From Arthrobacter sp. D5-1 (lineage in GTDB: Bacteria > Actinomycetota > Actinomycetes > Actinomycetales > Micrococcaceae), in the NCBI RefSeq assembly GCF_017357425.1, contig NZ_CP014571.1, positions 1,364,001 to 1,428,000 on the forward strand: 64,000 nucleotides of DNA. Reading direction: 5' to 3'. Numbering within the stretch: position 1 is the stretch's first letter; every line of letters starts with the position of its first letter. Below the pieces are notes generated by a model that saw only the letters and a program-made list of their open reading frames with translations, ran no database searches and was not told the origin of the DNA. Made by a program: the position numbers and the translations under genes. This document shows positions 30,794 to 38,747 of this stretch, piece by piece.

Positions 30794-32061
30794 GCGGCTG
30801 AGCGGGCGGGAACCGGCAAGAATCGGCGGATTGCAACAGCCGAGACCACAGCGATAACGCCAGTGAACAGCCACGGCGAGGCGGCCGCCGTCGACGTCTG
30901 GTCAGCAAACTCGTATAACGGTGCCATGGCCGTGTTGCCGATCAGCACCATGGCGCCGCCGCAACTGGCGAGGAGTCCGTAGTAGGCGCCGGTGGGTCGG
31001 CCGCCGGCGAAGTCCAGCACGAGCCGCATTGCCGTGGGAGTCGCGCACATGTTCCCCAGGCACAGGCCTGTGACGAGTGCCAGTGCCGGCAGAACCGGCA
31101 GCGAGGCGATGGGTGGCTGAGTAGCAAGGATTGCGACGGCGGTGAATCCTGCGGCTTTCAGACTGAGGCCTAAAGTCAGGGCGTTGCGCTCGCCGAATCG
31201 GCGCATGAGCTTGGCGACGGGCCACTGCAGTGTGACTGTCAACAACGAGGCGTACGCGAAAACCAAGCCGAGTGTGCCGGCGTCGAGACCGCTGCGTCGC
31301 AGCTCCACCGGGAGGCCGAAGTACAACTGATTGTGCGCCAGCAGGCTGACACTGAAGAAGCAGGCGAACGCCACAAAGCGCTTGTCGCGCAGGCAGGCCA
31401 GGAGCTGGTGTTTGGGGACTGCTGCGTCAGTTGGCTGTCCGCTGTGGTCGGCGCTTGGCAGGAAGCGCCAGAAGACGAAAGCCATGACCGCGAAGATGGC
31501 CGAGGCGACGTAGAGGGAGACTTCGAAGCCGAAACCCAGGAGCAGGCTGCCGAGCAGTGGGCCAGCCACGGCGCCGAATTCGCCGACGATGACCAGCGAG
31601 GCGAAGAGGGTTGGCCGGTGTTTCCCGGACGGTTCGCGTCGTTCCTCGGCTGCGGCGACCAGGCTTTCGAGTGCGGGCGAGAACAACGCGCCACCGACGC
31701 CGGTGACGATCGCACCCGCGAGGAAGAGACTGAAATTGTCGGCCGCCGCCAACAGCAAATAGCCACTGACCCGGACGATGCACCCGGCGACCATGGTGTA
31801 GCGGGCGCCCCAGCGATCGGAGATGGCACCGCCCACCAGGAACATCCCTTGCTGGGCGAAGGTCCGTGCTCCCAGGACGACGCCGATGGCCACCGCACTC
31901 ATGGCGAAGTCATTGGCCATGGTGAGGGCAATGAACGGCACCACAGAGTAGAACCCGATGTTGAAAATCAGCTGGCTGGAGAGCAGGAGCTTCGGGTTGG
32001 GCCTGGCTGGCCGTCCCTCTGTCTGGAGGGGTGTCTGGGTGGAGCTGGTGGCGGGTTTCAT
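30790..32061 (-). CDS. MFS transporter (12-helix exporter-like)
   Basis: A 423-residue protein with 12 membrane segments. Motif A-like GGAISDRWGARYTMVAG (after helix 2) and GVGGALFSPALESLVA are typical of MFS drug/siderophore exporters. The ATG at 32061 has AAGGAAA seven bases upstream. A palindromic AT-rich box (32092-32113) in its promoter resembles Fur/Zur operators. If that is right, it is metal-regulated and may export or import a metallophore (inference). Its stop overlaps that of the convergent permease gene. Confidence 0.87.
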   Translation of the reverse strand: MKPATSSTQTPLQTEGRPARPNPKLLLSSQLIFNIGFYSVVPFIALTMANDFAMSAVAIGVVLGARTFAQQGMFLVGGAISDRWGARYTMVAGCIVRVSGYLLLAAADNFSLFLAGAIVTGVGGALFSPALESLVAAAEERREPSGKHRPTLFASLVIVGEFGAVAGPLLGSLLLGFGFEVSLYVASAIFAVMAFVFWRFLPSADHSGQPTDAAVPKHQLLACLRDKRFVAFACFFSVSLLAHNQLYFGLPVELRRSGLDAGTLGLVFAYASLLTVTLQWPVAKLMRRFGERNALTLGLSLKAAGFTAVAILATQPPIASLPVLPALALVTGLCLGNMCATPTAMRLVLDFAGGRPTGAYYGLLASCGGAMVLIGNTAMAPLYEFADQTSTAAASPWLFTGVIAVVSAVAIRRFLPVPARSAA

Positions 32062-32091
32062 GAACGGCTTTCCTTGGCGGCAGGCACGTTC

Positions 32092-32113
32092 GAGATTATC
32101 AATAATCGTTCTC
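32092..32113 (-). promoter_or_regulatory. Fur/Zur-like operator upstream of the MFS gene
   Basis: An imperfect palindrome, GAGA-TTATC-AA-TAATCG-TTCTC, 31 bp before the MFS start. It resembles the dyad AT-rich boxes of Fur-superfamily metal regulators (GATAAT-n-ATTATC type). The regulator itself is not in the window. Confidence 0.45.
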
Positions 32114-32150
32114 GTTTACTCCTGTGACGACTCGCGGCGTCTCTGGCTTG

Positions 32151-32257
32151 GGCACGACTCCACCGGGGGGTAGACGGGTGGAGCCGTGCCGTAGTGCCTC
32201 CTACGCCAAAGCGGGTGGGGCTCCCGCCGGACACCGGGACTCCCGCTTCGGAGGCAC
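32151..32257. terminator. Two strong hairpins between the M48 and MFS genes
   Basis: GGCACGACTCCACC (32151-32164) pairs with GGTGGAGCCGTGCC (32177-32190) with one mismatch. GTGCCTCC (32194-32201) pairs with GGAGGCAC (32250-32257), with an inner AGCGGG/CCCGCT. Together they probably terminate or stabilise the M48 transcript. No long T-run follows. Confidence 0.5.
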
Positions 32258-32286
32258 AAGAGGAGACTATGGCCCGTTTCCCGGCA

Positions 32287-32378
32287 CTAGGTGCCAAATC
32301 CGGGCAACTAGGTGCCGTCAGTGGAGAAATTAGGTGTTGGTGCGGAAGAAATAGGTGGTGACGCGGAGCGCCTAGGTG
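32287..32378. repeat. CTAGGTG array C (inverted orientation), 21-22 bp spacing
   Basis: CTAGGTG or one-mismatch forms start at 32287, 32308, 32330 (TTAGGTG), 32351 (ATAGGTG) and 32372: spacings 21, 22, 21, 21. This is the reverse complement of the CACCTAG unit of arrays A and B. The last unit supplies the TAG stop codon of the M48 gene (32372-32374). Confidence 0.75.
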
Positions 32379-34570
32379 GTGGCCGCCCGGCCGCGTGGCT
32401 CAGCTGCCCGCGTCGTCCGGTTCGCCCGGCTCACACGGTTCGCGAAGCCGATCACCGCCTGCACCGCGAGGCGAAGAGTGACGGTGACGCTGACGACAAT
32501 GAGGGAGATGGCGAACCCCCGCGCCATGGCCGGTGCCCAGATGCTCAGCAGCACGTCCCACGGCACTGAATCCGTGCTGGCCAACCAAAAGACAGCAACA
32601 CCCATGGCACAGAGCGCCAGCATCAGAGGTCCCGCGATGAAAGTAGTGGCAGGACCAGTAGCGGGATTTACCAGGCAGAGCACGGCTGACACGGAAGCCC
32701 AGCACAGCACCGTGGTGCTTACCCAGAGGAAATCGGCTTGGGAAGCCGCTTCCGCGGTCCTGATGGGACTGATCCGCAAGAGCTGCGACACAAGGAATAT
32801 GCTCCCTGCGATGCCTGCCACCAAGCCAAGGATCAAAGGCAACCAGAACGAACTGCCGGGAGCCTTAAGGTGAGGGCGACGCTGGGAGTCAAGGCCGCCG
32901 TCGTCGTCCTTGTTGTCTTTAAAGTACATCCAGTCACGGGCTTCACGTCCACGGAAGAACTGCCCATAACAAGCCGCGATGATGGCTGTGATGCCCAGCA
33001 CCAGGGCAACGCCGATTCCCGGCCACTCGTCGTAGCCGTACTGGATCCACAATGCGCCGCCCAACCACCCGAAGTTTGTGAGGGCAAGATCCAAGCTGTC
33101 GGCCATCCAGGTGGTGACCACAAAAGTTGCGGTGCTGAGCAATGCCACAGGCAGCCAGAAATGCCGGGGACGCCTGGCCAGGACTGCCAGGGGGAGACCT
33201 ATGCTGGCGAAACCCGCGCAGATGAACACTGTTCCGAGCCCGGCGATAATGGGAGCGATCAACGTCACAGGATCCACCGGTGCTGAAACGTCCTGCCCTA
33301 TCCCCGCGAACGACAGGACTTGTCCCAGCGCCAGGCCCACGGCAACACCGACGGCAACCCTGAAGACACCCGGCAACCCGTGCCCCGACAGTGGAACCCC
33401 CGCACCCCGGGCCGAATGAGGGGATTCCGCCGGATAAGCGCCCGCTAACGCAGCAGCGAACCGTGATCGCCAAAGATCAAGGCCGACGGTAAAACCCAGG
33501 AGCGATCCCGTCACCACCGCTGAAGCCCAGATGCCACCCAGTACGACGCCGGATCCCGTCAGCAGGGCGGTGGCGGTCCCCACCACCAAGGGACCAAGAA
33601 TCCCGGCGAGGGCACCGGCGCTCAGCGAGCGGAGGAAGTCGCTGGTGGCGGCTTTACTGGGAGCGTTGAGGACAGTGACTCGAGCTGCGCGTGTCGGGTG
33701 GCGCATGCGCAGGCGCCGTATCCACGTGGCAGGAGTGCCGGGTCCGAGGAGTCCCAAGCTGGCACTGACCTTCTCGTATGACCTCTGCCCGGCCCGCAGG
33801 TCGGCATCATGCTCGCGTGAGCGGAGCAAGGCAGCTGTCACAATCTCCACCACCACAGCCAGCAGGGCCGCACGCCAGAGGTAGTAGGGAAGCAGCGAAG
33901 GCCCTTCCCATATGGCGCCTGCGACGGGAACGAGAAGCACCACCAGAGTCACGTACCACGAGCTCCGAGCCAGCCACGCCAATTCAACGTCGCGGTGACG
34001 GATATGCGCGAACTCATGGAGAACGACGCCGTCGGCCGGTCCGGGCCGTACAAGCAGACCGACAATTTTTGGCGGCAGGGCAACCGCCGCTGAGCCGGGC
34101 CTGCCGAAGGAGAAAGCATCTCCCATCCGTGCCGGACCGAGGTAGAGCTTGGGTACACGACGCAGGCCGGCCTCGGACGCCAGCTGGCCGAAACGGTCCA
34201 CCACCGCGCTGTGCTTTGGCGCGGGCACCTGCAGGGCACGCCGCCGTCGAATCATCAGTGGCACAACGAACATGACGGCCACGGCAAACACTGCCATGAC
34301 CCCCGCTCCGGCCAGAGACCACAGACCCCGCCTGATCTCCAGCGGCGCCGTGCATTGCTGTTGCTGGGCGAAATCCAGGGCCAAACACTTACCCAACTCC
34401 TGGACCCATTCCCTGCCAAGGACCACGTTGTGCATCCATGAGCCCACAAACAAGCCGACCGCGAGAAGCGCAGCAATGAAGAGAACATACAGGCCAGTGG
34501 TGGGTGCGGGGAGGGCGAGTACGTTAACCCGGCGACGATCAACTGCTGGCGCCAACGGCTTCTGGTCCAT
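32372..34570 (-). CDS. M48 family membrane metalloprotease with extra membrane domain
   Basis: A 732-residue protein. Residues 27-115 contain two membrane helices, followed by the M48 protease domain (about 115-300) with zinc motif HEFAH (185-189) and third-ligand region REHDADLRAGQ. The C-terminal 430 residues contain about ten further membrane segments, far more than the usual 300-residue HtpX/Ste24-like proteins. It is likely a polytopic membrane protease of quality control or exported-peptide processing. It follows a small acidic/amphipathic protein gene (34598-35098) in a probable operon. Its stop codon lies within the CTAGGTG array. Confidence 0.87.
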   Translation of the reverse strand: MDQKPLAPAVDRRRVNVLALPAPTTGLYVLFIAALLAVGLFVGSWMHNVVLGREWVQELGKCLALDFAQQQQCTAPLEIRRGLWSLAGAGVMAVFAVAVMFVVPLMIRRRRALQVPAPKHSAVVDRFGQLASEAGLRRVPKLYLGPARMGDAFSFGRPGSAAVALPPKIVGLLVRPGPADGVVLHEFAHIRHRDVELAWLARSSWYVTLVVLLVPVAGAIWEGPSLLPYYLWRAALLAVVVEIVTAALLRSREHDADLRAGQRSYEKVSASLGLLGPGTPATWIRRLRMRHPTRAARVTVLNAPSKAATSDFLRSLSAGALAGILGPLVVGTATALLTGSGVVLGGIWASAVVTGSLLGFTVGLDLWRSRFAAALAGAYPAESPHSARGAGVPLSGHGLPGVFRVAVGVAVGLALGQVLSFAGIGQDVSAPVDPVTLIAPIIAGLGTVFICAGFASIGLPLAVLARRPRHFWLPVALLSTATFVVTTWMADSLDLALTNFGWLGGALWIQYGYDEWPGIGVALVLGITAIIAACYGQFFRGREARDWMYFKDNKDDDGGLDSQRRPHLKAPGSSFWLPLILGLVAGIAGSIFLVSQLLRISPIRTAEAASQADFLWVSTTVLCWASVSAVLCLVNPATGPATTFIAGPLMLALCAMGVAVFWLASTDSVPWDVLLSIWAPAMARGFAISLIVVSVTVTLRLAVQAVIGFANRVSRANRTTRAAEPRGRAATT

Positions 34571-34597
34571 GCTGACCGCCTTCTAAGGGTTGAAGAG

Positions 34598-35098
34598 CTA
34601 CCTGCTGAGGACCCCGAGGATTGCGTTTCCCAGCAGATCTGCCTTGGTTTCGTCGAGGCCAAGCCGTTTGGACTGCTCTTTTGCGGCGGCGAAGACGCGG
34701 TCGCGCTGTTCCGCGGTGAGTTCGATCGCTGCGCTGGTGGAATCCTGTGGGGAGCCCAGCCGCAACACCCTGCGGACGGCTTCCGTCACTGCGGGTCTGG
34801 CGGCGTCCTTCACCGCGTCCTTGGCCACATCGCGGAGCAAGTCACCGAGGAAACCGATGATGAACTGGGCCACGGCGAGGGCAAAAGGTGCCAGCAAGGC
34901 CAGCTCCAGGCCGAAACCAACGGCCTCATCATTCTGGGCCGGGTTCAGAGTGGATTCGGGATCCGCGTAATACTCGTCGGCGACTTCGTCGAAGGTGAGC
35001 AGTTCATCCGGGGCGGCCCGCTCGATCATCAGCCGGGCCAGTTCAGTGCTCACATCACGTGTCTCGCCCATTGGGATGTTCGTGCCAAGCTCTCCCAT
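34598..35098 (-). CDS. Hypothetical protein encoded upstream of the M48 protease
   Basis: A 166-residue protein. The acidic N-terminal half (LMIERAAPDELLTFDEVADE) is followed by one hydrophobic helix (about residues 67-90), a basic amphipathic stretch (LRDVAKDAVKDAARPAVTEA) and a C-terminal helical part. No family is recognised. The ATG at 35098 has AAGGGGG upstream; a longer frame to 35176 lacks one. It is 27 bp upstream of the M48 gene, so it is probably an operon partner, possibly a substrate or regulator of the protease. Confidence 0.6.
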   Translation of the reverse strand: MGELGTNIPMGETRDVSTELARLMIERAAPDELLTFDEVADEYYADPESTLNPAQNDEAVGFGLELALLAPFALAVAQFIIGFLGDLLRDVAKDAVKDAARPAVTEAVRRVLRLGSPQDSTSAAIELTAEQRDRVFAAAKEQSKRLGLDETKADLLGNAILGVLSR

Positions 35099-35212
35099 GG
35101 TGCCCCCTTGGTGAGAATCGAACAGACTCGGAGGTCTGCCGTGGGACACATTGTCCGCCTGACGGTGGGGGACCACAAGACCATTGGCCGCCGCCGTTGA
35201 GCTTCGCCTTTC

Positions 35213-35237
35213 GATCAGCGGAACGGAGCCGCTGATC
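35213..35237. terminator. Hairpin downstream of the tyrosine phosphatase gene
   Basis: GATCAGCGG (35213-35221) and CCGCTGATC (35229-35237) are perfect 9-bp arms with a seven-base loop, 21 bp after the phosphatase stop. There is no T-run, so it is a weak candidate. Confidence 0.4.
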
Positions 35238-35258
35238 TGGCGTCAGCTGGCTCGGCGA

Positions 35259-36008
35259 CTAGCAACCGAGCGGAAGGATGGTGCCGCGCCAAGTGGCTAG
35301 GGCGGCGCGGTCGCGCTCGGGGAGGTCGGCGGCCTCGATGAATTCGTGAAGGTCCAACCCGGCCAAAGCCGTCCTGAAGGCTCCTTCGGTGGTGGTTCCG
35401 TGGCGCTCGCAGAGTTCGTTGAGTAGGGATTCGGCATTGTTTCTGTTGCTGCTGGCAGCGCGGACGTCGCCCAGCCTGACAGTTTCGAGGTAGTCATCAA
35501 CGATTTCCTCGGTGCCGGCGTTCACAGCCGACAGCAGAATCATGGCAATAATTCCGGTCCTGTCCCTGCCACCCATGCAGTGAAAAAGGACGCCGCCCGG
35601 CGCCGCGTTGAGTATGGCTGAGATAGCCGCCCCGGCTCGTTCGGGCATCTCATTGAGGTGGGGCAGGAAATACAGTGCCGTTCCCACCAAACCGTTGTCC
35701 CAGTAGCCAGCCCAGAACTCGGTGTTCTCAAGGCCGTCGAGATCCACGTTGATCGTGGTGAGCCAGGGTGGGCGTTTCCGGGTGTCCTTTTCACGTTCCC
35801 CAGGTTGCCGAAGATCGACGACGGTTCGGATGCCCGACTCGTGGACTTGCTGCCAGCCATCGGGGCTTATCCGGTCCACGTTGTCGCTCCGGAAAAACAC
35901 CCCGTGCGGCGTCAGGGTTCCGTCTGCACGTTCCAAACCGCCAAGATCACGGGCGTTGACCAGACCTTCGACCCGGAGCGCGCGGTCCTTCCTGCCAGAC
36001 TCTTCCAT
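35259..36008 (-). CDS. Tyrosine-protein phosphatase (Y_phosphatase3 family)
   Basis: A 249-residue protein with the catalytic P-loop HCMGGRDRTG (His143, Cys144, Arg150), preceded by a substrate-side segment NARDLGGLERADGTLTPHGV and FRSDNVDRIS, as in PTP-like enzymes of the MptpB/LipA group. The ATG at 36008 starts the conserved domain; a longer frame adds low-complexity cysteine-rich sequence and is not supported. It is 23 bp downstream of the UDP-sugar dehydrogenase gene, in the same operon. Related enzymes act on phosphotyrosine, phosphoinositides or sugar phosphates; the substrate is unknown. Confidence 0.85.
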   Translation of the reverse strand: MEESGRKDRALRVEGLVNARDLGGLERADGTLTPHGVFFRSDNVDRISPDGWQQVHESGIRTVVDLRQPGEREKDTRKRPPWLTTINVDLDGLENTEFWAGYWDNGLVGTALYFLPHLNEMPERAGAAISAILNAAPGGVLFHCMGGRDRTGIIAMILLSAVNAGTEEIVDDYLETVRLGDVRAASSNRNNAESLLNELCERHGTTTEGAFRTALAGLDLHEFIEAADLPERDRAALATWRGTILPLGC

Positions 36009-36031
36009 GCCCCAAGTAAAGCAAAGGGGCC

Positions 36032-37426
36032 CTACGCCCGCGCGTGCTTCTTCCCGCCGACACGCGTCGCAGCGGCACCCTCGCCCCGCTCCCCGGCAGT
36101 AACCGACGCCCCCGTCCCCAACCCGCGGACCGTCCACCCGGCACTCCGCCAGGCCTCAGCGTCCAGGACGTTTCGAGCGTCCAGCACCATCCGGCGTCGT
36201 ACTAGGCCTCCCACAACGGAAGGTGACAGCGAGACGTATTCGTCCCATTCGGTGAGCAGTAGCACCAGTTCGGCGCCTTCGAGGGCGCGTTTTGTGTCGG
36301 CCTCGAAGCGGATTTGCGGGTAGCGGATCCAGGCGTTGTTGATTGCTTTGGGGTCGGTGACGGTGACGTGGGCGCCCGCGGCAGCGAGTTGTTGGGCGAC
36401 GTCCAGGGCGGGGGAGTCGCGGATGTCGTCAGTGTCAGGCTTGAACGCTGCGCCCAGGATGGTCACCGTGCGGCCGGAGAGGAAGCCGCGGCACATCTCG
36501 CGGGCCACTTCCACGGCGCGGGAACGCTGGTCCAGGTTCACCGAATCAACCAGGGCCATCCACTCATCCACGGACGGCACCGACAGCTCGCGGGCCTGCG
36601 CACGGAACGACCGGATGTCCTTCGGCAGGCAGCCGCCACCGAACCCGAGCCCGGCGTGCAGGTATCGGTTGCCGATGCGCGGGTCCAGGCCCATCGCCTC
36701 GCTGAGCTCGCTCACGTCAGCGCCCGACGCGTCGCAGAGCTCGGCCATCGCGTTGATGAAGCTGACCTTGGTGGCCAGGAACGCATTCGACGCCGACTTG
36801 ATCAGTTCCGCCGTCGCGAAATTGCAGACGAGCCGCGGAATACCGGCGCTGATCAGCGGTTCGTACACGGCATCCAGCACGGCGGTGACCGGAGCGCCGG
36901 CAGCGGCACCCTTGCCGCCCGGGACGCCGTAAACCAGACGATCGGGAACCAGCGAATCCTTGACCGCAGTGCCCTGGCGCAGGAACTCGGGGTTCCAGCC
37001 GAGCAGCACATCGGAGCGTCGGGCCAGTATCGTACGGAGCGTATCCACCGTGCCTACCGGCACCGTCGATTTACCCACGACGGCGGCGCCCTTTGCCAGA
37101 TGCGGCAGGAGGCTCTTCGTGGCGCCCATCAAGTAGGAGAGATCGGCTGTGTCAGAGGTCTTGGACTGCGGGGTACCCACACAGAGGAAGTGCACCTGGG
37201 CCTCTGCGGCGGTGGAGAAATCGGTGGTGAACACGAGGCGGCCAGTGGTGCGCCCGTCCTGAAGGAGCTCGTCCAAACCCGGTTCATGGAATGGCGCCAC
37301 AGCTTTGTTGAGCTGTTCAACCTTGGAGGAATCGACGTCGATGCCCACCACACTGTGGCCCATCGAAGCGAGCGTTGCTGCGTGGACTGCGCCGAGGTAG
37401 CCGCAGCCGATCACGGAAATCTTCAT
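36032..37426 (-). CDS. UDP-glucose/GDP-mannose 6-dehydrogenase family protein
   Basis: A 464-residue NAD-dependent enzyme. The Rossmann motif is GCGYLGAVHAATLA (7-20), the conserved lysine is in AELIKSASNAF (Lys210), and the catalytic cysteine is in GFGGGCLPKD (Cys266). The C-terminal domain contains FKPDTDDIRDSPAL. It oxidises a nucleotide sugar to the uronic acid for cell-surface polysaccharide. The ATG at 37426 overlaps the stop of the glycosyltransferase (37423), so the two are coupled. The last 25 residues are low complexity (ERGEGAAATRVGGKKHARA). Confidence 0.93.
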   Translation of the reverse strand: MKISVIGCGYLGAVHAATLASMGHSVVGIDVDSSKVEQLNKAVAPFHEPGLDELLQDGRTTGRLVFTTDFSTAAEAQVHFLCVGTPQSKTSDTADLSYLMGATKSLLPHLAKGAAVVGKSTVPVGTVDTLRTILARRSDVLLGWNPEFLRQGTAVKDSLVPDRLVYGVPGGKGAAAGAPVTAVLDAVYEPLISAGIPRLVCNFATAELIKSASNAFLATKVSFINAMAELCDASGADVSELSEAMGLDPRIGNRYLHAGLGFGGGCLPKDIRSFRAQARELSVPSVDEWMALVDSVNLDQRSRAVEVAREMCRGFLSGRTVTILGAAFKPDTDDIRDSPALDVAQQLAAAGAHVTVTDPKAINNAWIRYPQIRFEADTKRALEGAELVLLLTEWDEYVSLSPSVVGGLVRRRMVLDARNVLDAEAWRSAGWTVRGLGTGASVTAGERGEGAAATRVGGKKHARA

Positions 37427-38598
37427 GAGGAGGGTCCTTTGCTTGAGGTGAGTTCTGTGGGCCCGTTTTCGCGGGAGAAGGAGGCGATGACTTCGGTGTA
37501 GTGCCGGACCAGGTCGGCGCTGAGCACAGGCCACGTCCGCCCCTGGACCGAGGCGGTTGCTGCCGTCGCGAACGCGCGGCGTTTGGCGTCGTCGCCCATC
37601 AGGTCCTGGACGTATGCCCTGAGTTGGGTGAGGTTTCCGGGCTCGTACAGCCAGCCGGTGCGGGAGTTTTCGACCAAGTCCAAGGGCCCGCCGCGTCCGG
37701 TAGCGACCACTGGAACGCCCGATGCCATGGCCTCCTGGATGGTCTGGCAGAAGGTCTCGAACTCGCCGGGATGAACAAAGAGGTCAAAACCCGCGACCGC
37801 CTCAGCCAGTGCATCCCCGCCGAGGAAACCCGTGAATACAGCGTCTGGCAGTTGAGCTTCCAGCGCCGCACGCTGCGGGCCATCACCCACAATCACCAGC
37901 TTCGTATTGGGCAGATCAGCCAGCACGGCAAGATCCTCAACCTGTTTCTCCACGGCGAGCCGGCCGACGTAGCCGATGATCCGGTGACCGTCGGGCGCTA
38001 CTGAGCTGCGCCACGCCGTCGAACGTTTGGCGGGGTTGAAGCGCGCGGTATCCACGCCGCGACGCCACATGTCCACGCGCAGGATGCCTCGCCCGCGCAA
38101 CTGGTTCAGCGCGAACGTGGAGGGCACAAGGGTTCGGGTGGCCAGGAGATGGATGTTGTCCACGCGGTTCCAGGCCCAGTTCTCCAGGAACGGCACGCCA
38201 TAGCGGGCGGCGTAGCTGGGAACCTCGGTTTGGTAGATCGCCACGGTCGGGATGCCGAGTTGGTGGGCGGCCTGCACGGCGCGCCAGCCGAGGACGAACG
38301 GGGAGGCGAGATGAACAACATCGGGGGAGAAATCGGCAAGGATTCGCTTGACCCGATTCACACCACCCAACGCAACCCGCACATTCGTGTAGCCGGCCAG
38401 CGGCACCGAGGGAAGACGGTGCACATACGCACCCTTCTCGACGCTCGAAACATCAGTGTCCGACGTCGACGGCGCGATCACCATCACCTCATCCCCGCGC
38501 TCTTGCAGATGCTCCAGCACCCGCAGGATGGAGTGGGTTACCCCGTTCATCAATGGCAGGAATGATTCGGCGACGATTGCGATCCTCACGCCTTCCAC
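37423..38598 (-). CDS. Glycosyltransferase family 4 (MgtA-like mannosyltransferase)
   Basis: A 391-residue GT-B enzyme. The N-terminal domain is RIAIVAESFLPLMNGVTHSI; the C-terminal donor domain has GYVGRLAVEKQVEDL and the E-x7-E motif in GEFETFCQTIQEAMASGVPV. It resembles GDP-mannose-dependent MgtA/PimB-type transferases that build mannosylated glycolipids in actinobacteria. The start is a GTG at 38598 without a clear ribosome-binding site; a GTG at 38589 is possible. Its stop overlaps the start of the UDP-sugar dehydrogenase gene. The product is probably a cell-surface glycan. Confidence 0.88.
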   Translation of the reverse strand: MEGVRIAIVAESFLPLMNGVTHSILRVLEHLQERGDEVMVIAPSTSDTDVSSVEKGAYVHRLPSVPLAGYTNVRVALGGVNRVKRILADFSPDVVHLASPFVLGWRAVQAAHQLGIPTVAIYQTEVPSYAARYGVPFLENWAWNRVDNIHLLATRTLVPSTFALNQLRGRGILRVDMWRRGVDTARFNPAKRSTAWRSSVAPDGHRIIGYVGRLAVEKQVEDLAVLADLPNTKLVIVGDGPQRAALEAQLPDAVFTGFLGGDALAEAVAGFDLFVHPGEFETFCQTIQEAMASGVPVVATGRGGPLDLVENSRTGWLYEPGNLTQLRAYVQDLMGDDAKRRAFATAATASVQGRTWPVLSADLVRHYTEVIASFSRENGPTELTSSKGPSS

Positions 38599-38747
38599 GG
38601 TGGTCGCGGCGGTTGGCGTGGCGGGTTCGAACGGGTGGCCTGTGGAGGAAGAGTTGGTTAACAGGTGGGGCTCCAGTTTGTCTCAGGGCGCGCGTAGACT
38701 CTGCTTCACCGACGCGCTGGGGCGTCATGACTTCTGGGGGTCTTGCC

